DNA of 64,000 nt. It comes from Blastomussa wellsi (taxonomy: Eukaryota > Cnidaria > Anthozoa > Scleractinia > Plerogyridae). Location of the stretch: assembly GCA_947652115.1 (NCBI GenBank), contig OX393563.1, positions 9,025,942-9,089,941 of the forward strand, written 5' to 3'. Under the pieces are notes generated by a model. The model made no database searches, was not told where the DNA came from, and worked only from the letters and a program-made list of their open reading frames with translations. Position numbers and translations under genes: made by a program. Positions 55,601 to 64,000 of the stretch are shown piece after piece. The stretch's first letter is position 1, and every line of letters begins with the position of its first letter.

Positions 55601-58600
55601 AACTCTCCTGTAAGTCAGGGAGATAGATGCCATCGACCTGGCTGCTATGTGAGCATAAAAGTTATATCACATACCTCTGTACATTGAATATATAGAAAGC
55701 AAACTTCTTTGATGTGCTGGGGTTCTGGCTTCAAGCTCTGAGCCTTTTCCAAGAAAACTTCAAGATGTTCTTTCACCAACTTTGAGCTATTAATGAACGC
55801 GAAAAAAGAATGGTTTAAATAATTTTTTCCCATATATGTCACAACGGCACGCGTTCGTTAACCTGCGAAAACTTCCAAAAGAAAGCTTGGTACCTTGCTC
55901 TGCTTCATTATATATTTATTGACATTAGCTAGTGCGTTACCTGGAACGCAGAAGTTGCTGGAGGAGAAAAGAACGCACCACAGGGGTGGGGTCGATGCCA
56001 TAATCGGGAAGTGGTGAGAAATCCTTCGTTTGGGTCGAGCTGTGACCGATAACATAGTTCATAAGAAGGATGAGAGCATCTTGCTCCAAGTCTTTAGAAA
56101 CTGAGTCACCAAAACAGAATATTGATACGAGTTCCATGAAAAAGGCGTTGCAGCGGCGACGCAACTCAGTCGTTGTCTTTTCATTGGCCCTACCAGGAGG
56201 AAATAAAGACATTATTTACTTTTCTAAAATAGGAATTGCTGTGAGTACGTGGAGTGGTCCCGAGAGGTTGATACAGGAACGTGTCTCTTGAAACGTTACA
56301 AATACCGTTCGAGACCTTGATGAATGCTTGTGCTCGGATCAGCGCATGGATCGTAGAGTAAACCGATGGACCCTATGCCATGTGTAAAAACACTATCCAT
56401 GGTACAGCGGGCGCAATTTAGAAATTCAGAAATCAACGTACGATTAGAATGGCTGCCTCGTAGCCATTAAAGTGTTCTCGATATAGACTAGTTTACTCAT
56501 CCTGAACATGAGCAGGGTTGGGGAGCAGGGTTGGCGCAGTGGTGAGAGCGCTCGCCTTCCACCAATGTGGCCAGGGTTCGGTTCCCGACCGCGGCGTCAT
56601 ATGTGGGCTAAGTGTGTTGGTTCTCTACTCTGCTCTGAGAGGTTTTTCTCCGGGTCCTCCGGTTTTCCCCTCTCCACAAAAAACCAACATTTACATTTGA
56701 TTTGATTTGATTAATTTGTAATATAATTTTGAATTGTGCTTCACAATGTCCCCAATTAGTACGTCAGTGCTAGATACATTTGACACTCAAATAAAGGTTA
56801 TTATTATTAAAGGTTATCATGAAGAAATGACTGTCATGACCCATAAAAAGGTGAGTTGTGATGGCTTACATAAAAGCTCTGAAGAGGTGTTGACTTCATA
56901 ACCTTTTGCCTTTGGCAATGACATAAATTTCTTAGCGTTCTGGACGCTTGAGTACAAGCTTGTACCACACAACGAAAGTATGACTAAATTATGTCATATT
57001 GCACAAAAAGGCAGTGGAATTTAAAATACTGCAAAAACTGCACTGCGTATTTGTGATCTTTATAACGGTACTGGTTTACCTCATCTGGACGTCTTCAATG
57101 TAATCAATTAAGAATTTCTCTATGACTTGCAGAGATCTTAGCAATGAAAAGTCAGTTTCTTCTCCCAAGGCCTGAACAGTGAAGAAAAGAATTCGGTTTC
57201 GGCTTTCATGAAGAGTATTAAACGCTAAATGTAATAAACGATTAATAAAAGGGTGTCTTTGTGTTTAGCTGTTCCCAAAACATGTCTCAAATGTCCTGTC
57301 ACAATGCAGTTGACATTGAGTGTGATAAAACCAAAACCAAAGTAATTACCTTGGCCAATAACAAAGGACGGAGACAATCCAGTGAACCAATCAAACTCGA
57401 CGAAATTACATGTAGCCGAGGCAATGCGCGGGAAAACGTGCGCGTAAGGGGCACGATTGGTTTTGGAATTACTCCTGATTGGTTGAAAAAGTGGCAAAGA
57501 TTTTTAAACCAATCACTGAGTGTAGTAATGCAAAACCAAAGCAAACGCAGAATTAGTTTCGACACTGAAAGAAAAACCGCTTTAACTACTTAACCGAGGT
57601 CAGTTTGTTTATTCAGCGTTTTCTAACAAATCTTGCAAAAGTAAACTTGTTTAAACATAATGGAATCCAACTTTGTTTGAAGTATTTTCCTTTAAAATTA
57701 TACATTGTCAATGTAGGTAGGTACCTTCCACAATTTAACCACGCCCTCGGAATTTGAGTTATCATCTTGCGCGTAAAACAAGGTCACATGTTCCATAAAC
57801 AGTCTGACTGCTCCTGCTCGTTGCCACATGGATCTGGTACAAAAAATAATGAGTAGTTTTCAGAACACCATGGCGAAGAATACAGAGATAATCAGAAAAA
57901 AAGGGTCAAACTGTCTATGACAGTAAGGAATTACATTTGTAGGAATAACGAAGGACTTGCTTCGCAGTAGATAAAGCAGAGAACACGGAACATAGGGGAC
58001 CAAAGGACCTCAAACAGTTTATCAATCTAATACTCGACCCCAAAAAATTACAACTTAACACCCTTCGCTTTCTATTAGAAAACTGATAACTGATATCATT
58101 GTGACTTGAAATAGTAGAGTGTCTAAATGAAAGAGATCGCCGTGAACCTGCAAGAGGTTGTTTAACAGACCTCCAGTAACGCAACGTGCGGCTGACTATC
58201 GAAAATGGCAAATTTCACTGATTGTCGGACGTGGCAGTGTATGGACCTTTTAAAGGATTTTTCCTTGAACGTGAGGGCAGCGCTGAATGCATCACATTAC
58301 CTGCAGCGACCAATCACTACTTTGGATTTCTCTCCGTAGTTTGAACTAATCTCCGTGACGGGTCCAAACCTCTCTTTCCTCATCATGTCTTCCACCGCTG
58401 GTCTGATCGACAGCACTCTATCACACCAAGCTCGGCGTGAGTATGGCTTTAACAAAATTTCACCGGATGGGCTCAGTGCTTCAAGACAAACTTGCAAAGC
58501 AACAGCGTCTAGGAGCTGTTCAACAAGAGCACAATTATTTGACGATGTTGAGCATGATGGCGAGAATAACGAGGGCCTAACCTAGTGTTAACCGCCTGAG

Positions 58601-61600
58601 CGTAAAGGTCAAAGCGTTTAGATTTTGCACAAAACAACAATAAAGTGAGTCACAAAGAAATGGGCTGCTTTTGAACAAGGTGCAAAAACCCACTTCGCTG
58701 ATACAGTCTTAACCTACAATCTGGGCCAAAAGGTTTAGGGGCACTTCCGTGCTTCGCGTTGTTTTAATGTAGGAATTGCATCTTCCCAACTATTGAAAAT
58801 AAAAAATTGCCGAACAAAGAACTCCCCCCCTTAAGAATGTTGAAGTTGCACGTTTTTGAACGTGCGCTTGACTTCTTACACCCAACATTGTCCGGGGGGG
58901 GGGGGTGAAATGAAATTGTAGTTTTTTTACTGTATTATGATTAAGTGTCCCAAACGTTTTGGTCAGCCTTGCAGTTACACAAGCTTGGTAATCTTGTTCT
59001 AACGTATCTTGTTCTAACGGCCAGTAAAGAAACCAATGAAAGCAATTGGAAGGTGATATCGAGTCCTATCCAGATGACAAAAACAACGCAACGCAAGAGC
59101 GTCGTAGGAAAATCGGCACTTGACAAAGGATTAGTTCTCCATGGATATATTTCTACTCACCAGTTCAGTTTCTTTTTCTCGAAAAATTTCACTCAGTCTT
59201 GGCAGAACATCAGGATCGGCTTTGACAAGTTTTGCAAAACACCGTAAGCGGGACTGGGCTCTACTGTACGCCAGATGAACGAGTGCTATATCAATTACTT
59301 CGTTGCCATCTTCATCTTCCAGAGTGCCCAGTTCTCTCGCTGATGAAAGAATTGCTTCGTAAACAAGCTAAAAGAACAAAGGGAGTAAACGTTCTAACTT
59401 AAACCTTATAACACTTCATTATTTATTAGCCAACGAATACGGTCTCCCAATGAGATTGGCTACTGTACTGTGTTCTTGGGCAAGACAATTTACTCTCATG
59501 GTGCTTGTTCACCCAGGTTTGCAAATGGTTACCAGTGAATTGAATAATGAGGGTCACCCTGTGATGGGTTAGCAGTCCATCCAAGGGATCCGGGGGGAGT
59601 AGAAATGCTCCTGGTCGCTTAATGCTAAGGAAAATGGGATCCTTTCCGGTCTGATGGGCCACTACACAGACTTTCGCAAAGGGAAGGGTTCCAGAGAACA
59701 ACGCTAATGGCGCTTACCATTAGTCAGAACTGATCCAAATTCCGTTGTTAATCAGAACTTTTCGGCCAGATCAGTCAATTCCCAAATTGCATTCACCCTT
59801 CTGATGAAATTTTATAAAAGTAAGGGAAAATTCGCAAAACAAAGGGGTCAGATTCATTTTAAAATATACGACTTTGGCCGGGCTACTCCTGACTAATGGT
59901 AAGCTCCCCAAGAAACAAATGTTGTGACAAACCTCGTGTTCACTATTGCTTGAAGGGTTGTGCACCATGTGGACGAAATCCATTAGGTATGCCAGTCCTG
60001 AGAAGTGATGATGACGCAGTTCACTAAGTAGCGGCCCCACTTCTGAACTGTCGATCAAATCACGTATAGATTCCACCACGATAGTGTTAGACTGGGCTGG
60101 GAAAAAATAGTTTAAATAGAAAAAATATTTTAAAAATAGTTAAAAATTATGCTCTGTATAAAAATGTCCTGAATAACATGTAGCTCTAAAGCGTTTGTCG
60201 GTAATATCTGAAAAGACATTAGCGTTACATACAGAGAGCGAGGCTCTTTAATGCATTATTCATATGTTCACCTAATATAAGTCCTAATAAAAGAGGATCA
60301 GTGATGGCACTTAGAGCATGAGTCAACTTAAAAAGAAATTCCTGGTTCAATGATCACTTGATTCTTTACATTTTACTTCAAGGAAATTATTGATAATTAC
60401 ACACGGTCCAGACGCAGTGGGAATTTTCGGTTGAGCAGCAAACAGAAGCTGGTTAGCTTCGCTCCCTCAGTACTCGCTATGCACATTACTGTAGACATTA
60501 ACTAACTGAATTTGTACCTGAAACGCTAAGCGCGCTTTTCAACAATTTTTCCATCTGTTGCTTGATAAGAAACGAAAACGGAAATCGGCACAAGAACCCG
60601 TGTCCGCCAGCACCAGAGCCGATGACTTGAACACGCTCGCGAACGGAATTAGTAACAGGTGAAATCATCTTGCTGTAACTTAACTCTGATATGTTAGGCT
60701 CAGCCAATATATTCAACCACAGCGTAGAAACCCAGGAGTTGGCGTTCGTCATCAAGTCCAGATTGCTGTCCCTGTCAGCCAACGCGATGATCTCAGCCAG
60801 AATGGGCACAACAGCAGAGTAAACTCTTTTCCAAAGAGCCTTTCTGAATGTTCCCCATTCTTGCACCCCTGTCCCAGACAAAGCTTCCGAGTGGAGCCAT
60901 TCGTGGGCATTGTATGCTTTACTTTCTCTTTCTTTTAGGAGATGAAACGTTCTTTGTGTCAAAACGCTGGCAAACGTCTTTTCAGCTGAATGGAATAATG
61001 GTAAAGAAACTGAATATAGACTTTAATTTGCTCTTCATAACCATACCTAATTTAATCCATTCTTTATCCACAGATTTAAAGCTGTATTCAAGGGTAAAAT
61101 TGAACTACAATAAATATTTCGATTAAATCGCGTAGAACAATTCAAACGTTTTCGTACGTAAAAGGTGAATTGGAAAAATAAATATGTACATTGCTTAGAT
61201 AAAACTACTTCCAAACTTGTATTGAACAACGTTCTGTCAAAGGTACATTAACACTTATTTCATGGAACACATCTGGTTTAACAGTTATGGCACGTAAATG
61301 GTCAACACTTCAGTAATATAACAAACCTCCAACACCCTGAGCGTCTTCAGGGAGCAATTGCAAAAGAAGCTCAATTCTGTGAGTGGATCGGTTAGATGAT
61401 TCCGTTTCGTTATCAATTCTGCAAGCTGCTGCTTGCACGCAATTCCGCAGGAGCATTGCAGCTAAGGCTGGTGTTGCGGCAACCTCTTCTACTTGGTGCT
61501 CATTTCCAGTTCCGAACAGCTCACTGATTGGTCGATCTAAGAGTTGCTCGATAGAAGGAGTGTGCCTGTCAGGTGGACGAAGTTCGTCAATGTGGGTAGA

Positions 61601-63732
61601 CATCCACTTTCCACCTTGGAAGCCGACAAAGTTACGACATCCACCGGCCATTCTTGGCAACTGTACAATCAAGACGATGTGGACGGCTTCTATCGATGGT
61701 AGATTGAGCATTTCTGGCGCGTTAGACCGTTCCTCCAGCAGAATATGCCTTGCACCCGCAATCAGGTTGAAGTTGTCATCTCCTGAATCACACTGAACCA
61801 GAAGAATGCCCTGGCATTCTCCTCCGAGGCATCCAAAAAAGGCTCTACGAAAACGCGAGGCAAAACGCATCATGAGTAGTTATGCACTTGTAATGCGTTA
61901 ATGGCCAAACAGTGACAACATAGCAAATAAGTAGTTTATATTACGTGTAACCTACTCCGTTCATTATTATAACAAAATTAAAGTAAGGCAAGTAAGGTCA
62001 GTCAGTAAAAGGCAAAACTTAGGGCTAGTAATGTAGGTGAAGACGGTTAAATATCAAGCCGCTTTACTGCTCTCTAGACGAGATTTACCGTTAATCATTA
62101 ATCTTGTCTGCGTTACCCAGAGTTTTAACATTGGCATATCAATAATACATTGAGGTTCAAACATGAATTAAGGCAAGTGACAGAAGACAGAAACCAACAT
62201 GTCCGAAGTGTGAGCTAATAATGCTCGATGACAGACAGTTAAGAGATATGCTTACTAGTGGTATTGGCGTCTTCAATGGAAGCGCAAATTTAACTCAAAT
62301 TGTTGCTTTTACTAACAAGAAGAAGAAGAACAAGCAGAAGCGGCAGAAGCAGACGAAAATGAATACTGTCTACAATGACCTTTTCAGTGATAAAGAAAAG
62401 TCTCTCTAAAAAGAGTATCTTAATTTCTTCTTACTGGCAAGTACAACGAGAAGAATACGGCAATGCTCAACCGGTAATTATTTGGTGTGGTATTCGAAGG
62501 GAAATGGTGCGTCAAACATTGTTTTATGCACAATATTACCTCAATGAACCTCTGAACTGTTGCTCTGTCTGAAACTGTTGCAGTGTCATGAAATCCACAG
62601 TCGAGCGACGAAAACCAGTGCGGTTGCATATGTCAGCAAGATCGTTGTTAGAGAGAAGACGCGAATGGGTTGTAACCTAAAATACACATTATGTGAAACA
62701 ATTAGGCAAATAGCAAGACCAACTAAAATAAAGAAAATACCCCCGTCTTTCGTATTAAAAATAGCACAATTCGCGGTTAGAGTGACATTTCAAAAAACAG
62801 AATAGATCCAGCATGTCAAATGAAATATGAAAAATCAAAAATTATAATTTTTACAAAGAAAAACTGTAAAAATCACAAAATCAAAACTTCTACATTTCTT
62901 AAAGGTTGAATCAGAACTCAGTATTGCTAAAAGTGGTATGGCAATTCTGGATATTTCCCTCGCCCACCCCACCCCTAACCCATGTTTCTCCACTAAAGTC
63001 CCAAGTCACTGCGAAACATGGGCTAGGGGAGGGGTGGGTGGTGTTTTTCCCAGGAAAGATGATTGATACTCAATCCTACCCTTTATTTTTGTTTTTCATT
63101 TAATGTAATATTTAAAAATATGACGCTAAACGCGAATTGTGCAATTGAGACTCACTTGGATTAAGAGCCCTTCATGACGAACATCGTCCAAAGTGAGTAC
63201 ATGCTCCATGAAGGCCGCCAAACTAGAATGCTGCTGCTCATGAAAGTAATCGTCCCAGATACCGCGAGCTCTTCCTTCCAAGGCAGTGGCTGGAAGACGA
63301 GCTATTGCATCAGGTGCAGCCATCTCCAGAAGCATCTTCTGACATCCTCGAAGCACCTTGTAAGATAAATATGAACAATTCCTTCTTGCTTTTACTACGA
63401 ACTACAGCAATCAACAGTAAACCTTCATGCTAACTATTGCACATGCGGAACGTTACGGTCCGACAGGGGTTTTTTTTTTCGTTATTTAAGTAATTCCACC
63501 AAGCCTCTCCTCTGATCTTTCCACCTCTGTGTTATTCTAAATATGCGTTATTTCTAGATCCCAGGACAACAAAAAAAAGGACTTCGGTTATCTTACTTTC
63601 ATTTCCCATGTATCTTCCGTGGTTTCGTCTGGTAATTCCTCTTCTTCTTCAATGTCATTGCAGACTTGCATCACCATGGAGGGAATTGTGTCCTCGTGAT
63701 ATCCAACAAAAGCGTCGCCAACTAAGAAAAAC
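37139..63732 (-). CDS. RNF213: RNF213 (mysterin)-like giant AAA+ ATPase/E3 ubiquitin ligase, copy B, 5' end outside window
   Basis: Partial gene on the - strand, 34 exons, 1917 residues to the TGA at 37139-37141. Exons, 5' to 3': 63732-63597, 63356-63156, 62676-62540, 61844-61327, 60985-60518, 60096-59933, 59367-59161, 58515-58301, 57833-57725, 57171-57080, 56189-55941, 55786-55675, 55526-55101, 54891-54772, 54670-54563, 54370-54317, 52673-52473, 52278-52179, 51494-51457, 51211-51114, 50462-50309, 49656-49476, 49250-49159, 49050-48993, 48140-47941, 46326-46185, 45726-45643, 41493-41316, 40391-40184, 40037-39963, 39467-39267, 38981-38892, 38163-37994, 37307-37139. Junctions are GT-AG and the joined frame is open. 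Each exon pairs with copy A exons 5-38 in matching phase, and length differences are all multiples of three. By eye, identity to A is about half in the best exons and lower elsewhere. Function is inferred as for copy A; it may be specialised. The largest intron is 41494-45642. Confidence 0.92.
39051..39127 (-). repeat. tRNA-like sequence, probably a SINE head
   Basis: On the - strand, GTTCCCC and TGGGAAC ends pair over six bases; an A-box-like TAGCTCAGTTCGTTGGAGTGC and a B-box-like GAGTTCGAATCC are at tRNA spacing. The T stem pairs poorly and no clean anticodon arm forms. A CATCTTCATCATTG tail runs on to about 39000, next to the acceptor of copy B exon 38981-38892. This points to a SINE rather than a working tRNA gene. 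Confidence 0.5.
40787..41154. mobile_element. Inverted-repeat element, copy 1
   Basis: Ends AGGGAGCTTAAGCAAA and TTTGCTTAAGCTCCCT. The body is shared, in reverse orientation, with 48395-48747. It has inserted into an older GC-rich repeat (CCCGGGGGGTTCTCCCCC to GGATCCGTCACTG, about 40753-41293). Confidence 0.7.
41757..41864. repeat. Near-perfect 108-bp hairpin
   Basis: GGAACTATCGG to GTTTTAAGAACATCAAATTTCC with a five-base loop. The central 22-25 bp arms are perfect complements, and the outer arms carry only small differences. Confidence 0.75.
42570..43155. repeat. Inverted-repeat element split by a Penelope tail
   Basis: Arms of about 100 bp at 42570-42672 and 43050-43155 are imperfect inverted copies (TACGATGAAAAA, CATGCCAATTATT, GCCTCAATTTT). 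Inside, 42679-42760 is a second foldback with GTGTGAACCCAGCT at one end and its inverse at the other. Confidence 0.65.
42881..43023 (+). repeat. 3' tail of the same Penelope-like family
   Basis: Second tail-only fragment, + strand, starting CGACGAAGGGCTAACGTTCG and ending in the GCACCACAATTTC tail. It has landed between the two arms of an inverted-repeat element (42570-43155) in the largest intron of copy B. Confidence 0.75.
45022..45276. mobile_element. 255-bp MITE with 8-bp target-site duplication
   Basis: Arms begin CATTCTCGTC(C/T)CCAGAGGCCGCGAT and contain TTTGGTCAGCACCAA. Flanked by GTAGTGTG at 45014-45021 and 45277-45284, as expected for hAT-type transposition. Intron of copy B. Confidence 0.78.
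46791..47450 (-). mobile_element. 5'-truncated Penelope-like element with GIY-YIG endonuclease domain
   Basis: Read on the - strand from about 47420, an open frame contains CKTCPFIQNVDKISGLKRS, then ITCTLCKKLYIGETGRRLGD (YIG codons at 47268-47276) and RFNLPNHSKQHMVV. This matches the GIY-YIG endonuclease that ends the protein of Penelope-like retroelements. The reverse transcriptase part is missing. The 3' tail (CGAAACGTCAGCTCTTGAATC ..., 46791-46925) recurs at 328-459 and 42881-43023. It sits in an intron of copy B, in the gene's orientation. The frame is ATG-less in the preserved part. Confidence 0.82.
48395..48747. mobile_element. Inverted-repeat element, copy 2, opposite orientation
   Basis: Shares TTTATATTTTACG, GATGTATTCGGTG, AAGGACGGCGTTTAT and CTTAAGCTCCCT with the element at 40787-41154 as its reverse complement. 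The left end is eroded. Intron of copy B. Confidence 0.65.
49941..50029 (+). repeat. Duplicated 38-bp unit with TGACGTC motifs
   Basis: TGACGTC(G/A)AAAGTGCAGCCC with GCTGCAGATTATTGAACC occurs at 49941-49978 and 49992-50029, with an extra TGACGTCA between. Intron of copy B. Confidence 0.75.
50309..52278 (-). CDS. RNF213: Copy B exons 18-21: variant RZ-type zinc finger
   Basis: Exons 52278-52179, 51494-51457, 51211-51114 and 50462-50309. After FLPTMPEDNF the finger reads ECGNCKHPYFIGE, then CTQPMEKSSCPDC after a phase-0 intron. Ligands are C1207, H1212, C1219, C1228 and C1231 (window numbering). The first spacing is C-x4-H, one residue longer than in copy A and human, and an additional cysteine (C1210) lies in the inserted turn. 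C1219 aligns with the proposed catalytic cysteine. TGHALGEP follows, as in the family. The extra codon explains why exon 51494-51457 is 38 bp against 35 bp in A. Confidence 0.9.
52473..55786 (-). CDS. RNF213: Copy B exons 12-17: helical part before the RZ finger
   Basis: Exons 55786-55675, 55526-55101, 54891-54772, 54670-54563, 54370-54317 and 52673-52473. Landmarks: PRLYLLKQLVRRYGFDCVRD, LEWILPPEA, QDRFIVHENLYFALREGLA, DVLLLLALYREVTLA, SVALQCVGSGSLAQPLYALM. The 426, 120, 112 and 201 bp exons are exactly as long as in A. The 1.6 kb intron 52674-54316 contains three perfect or near-perfect hairpins, listed separately. Confidence 0.87.
52790..52910. repeat. Inverted repeat around CTGCCAAAATC
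   Basis: AGAGTTAAGGACTGCCAAAATC is answered by GATTTTGGCAGTCCTCAACTCT, and outer TAGAGTTAT segments also pair. Intron of copy B. Confidence 0.65.
52986..53063. repeat. Hairpin with 31-bp arms
   Basis: CGTCGAACTTCACATGAGTC..AATGT pairs with ACATTAGGTTTGACTCAAGT..CGACG around a 14-16 base loop, with few mismatches. Same intron as the previous hairpin. Confidence 0.72.
54208..54292. repeat. Inverted repeat close to a copy B splice donor
   Basis: CATAGAAAGTGC..GTACGGAT..ATTCACTCG is answered by CGAGTTG..ATTC..ATCCGTACGTCGCACTTTCTATG. It ends 24 bases below the small exon 54370-54317. Confidence 0.6.
55941..58515 (-). CDS. RNF213: Copy B exons 8-11: RING region with no RING finger
   Basis: Exons 58515-58301, 57833-57725, 57171-57080 and 56189-55941. 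Flanks of the missing RING are MWQRAGAVRLFMEHV and RRRCNAFFMELVSIFCFGD. The roughly 63 residues between them contain no cysteine at all. The intron 56190-57079 holds a SINE but no cysteine-rich open frame on the - strand. The region otherwise aligns with copy A exons 12-15, including identical exon lengths of 109 and 249 bp. The segment SPLPDYGIDPTPVVRSFLLQ matches SPFPEFGADRSPVVRSFLLQ in A. Confidence 0.87.
56530..56815 (+). mobile_element. tRNA-derived SINE (second family)
   Basis: Starts GGTTGGCGCAGTGGTGAGAGC (A box) with GGTTCGGTTCCC (B box) 40 bases on, then TTTTTCTCCGGGTCCTCCGG and an ATTATTATTA tail. It is antisense to copy B, in the intron 56190-57079. Confidence 0.8.
59161..63732 (-). 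CDS. RNF213: Copy B exons 1-7: start of the C-terminal E3 module
   Basis: Exons 63732-63597, 63356-63156, 62676-62540, 61844-61327, 60985-60518, 60096-59933 and 59367-59161. Landmarks: VGDAFVGYHEDTIPSMVMQV, MAAPDAIARLP, MTLQQFQTEQQF, LLVQCDSGDDNFNLIAGARH, LPRMAGGCRNFVGFQGGKW, GTFRKALWKRVYSAVVPILA, ALADRDSNLDL and VIDIALVHLAYSRAQSRLRC. Exon 1 is taken to begin after gttctctag at 63733-63734, because that gives the same phase and length (136 bp) as copy A exon 5. The donor of exon 3 is placed at 62539, not at the earlier GT at 62549, because only the former keeps frame with exon 4. Bases 63733-64000 look intronic. Confidence 0.87.
59452..59690 (+). repeat. Headless copy of the first SINE family
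   Basis: Shares TGTTCTTGGGCAAGACA, TTTACTCTCA, CCCAGGT, GGGGGGAGTAGAAATGCTC and GGTCTGATGGGCCACTA with the body of the SINE at 11381-12403. The tRNA-like head is missing and no flanking duplication was recognised. Intron of copy B. Confidence 0.6.
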
Positions 63733-64000
63733 CTAGAGAACCACAGTTAAAAGAAACCCCATCGTAAGATGCATCCAAGGTCCCTAAGCCCCACATAAAA
63801 GAAAAACCAGTGACCAAAAAATAGCTTAAGAGATTCAAAATATCTGACAACGAAGATTGCTTCTTCTGTAAGTCCCCTGACTGCTTGGAGCATGCATTTC
63901 TGGAGTATCCTGCTGGCTTGAATTTGTTTCAAGAAATCTTGCTTGGTTCAATAATGAGCATAAAGTTCAGTTTACGCCATCTAAATTAGAGCTACTTTTC

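Noticed and set aside
57261..57593. 110-codon + strand open frame opposite copy B.
   Set aside because: It is in an intron, antisense, with repeat-like sequence and no recognised domain.
58301..58585. + strand open frame opposite copy B exon 8.
   Set aside because: It is the shadow of a well-supported exon on the other strand.
63747..63932. Candidate upstream exon of copy B.
   Set aside because: The peptide does not resemble the PLINRLEKH exon expected next and no acceptor/donor pair in phase was found.

Overview
The window is eukaryotic and almost certainly from an anthozoan cnidarian, probably a stony coral. It is AT-rich. Its genes are split into many short exons with GT-AG introns, and the introns and spacers are packed with short inverted-repeat elements, tRNA-headed SINEs, a Penelope-like element, a LINE fragment and a broken Ty3/gypsy copy. 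One SINE head (GGTTGGCGCAGTGGTGAGAGCGC) is of a type I associate with coral genomes. The organism call is inference; no search was run.

Two giant genes dominate and face each other tail to tail. Gene A (+ strand, 120-25945, 38 exons, 2081 residues in the window) and gene B (- strand, 63732-37139, 34 exons, 1917 residues in the window) are paralogues of RNF213/mysterin, the giant AAA+ ATPase and E3 ubiquitin ligase of innate immunity. Both lack their 5' part, which lies outside the window at either edge. Every B exon pairs with one A exon (A5-A38 with B1-B34) in matching phase, and 17 of the 34 pairs have identical lengths, so this is an old inverted duplication. Both spliced reading frames are continuous to a stop. 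Both keep the RZ zinc finger, including the cysteine equivalent to the proposed catalytic one. Both lack the C3HC4 RING finger, with no room for it in A and no candidate exon in B.

Between the two 3' ends (25.9-37.1 kb) lies a same-strand family of secreted SGNH/GDSL-type hydrolases, all on the - strand. One copy is intact (two exons, 28234-30344, 518 residues, signal peptide). One is intronless and carries a stop codon and two frameshifts (34311-35864). One is a truncated, frameshifted C-terminal relic (about 26520-27380). A gypsy element with no reverse transcriptase (31126-33727) separates two of them and carries two further inverted-repeat elements with clear target-site duplications.

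The rest is intronic or intergenic repeat DNA. Several nested insertions can be ordered in time from their target-site duplications, for example a foldback inside a SINE at 6053-6820 and an inverted-repeat element inside a SINE at 11381-12403. No rRNA gene, intact tRNA gene, CRISPR array or bacterial operon was seen.
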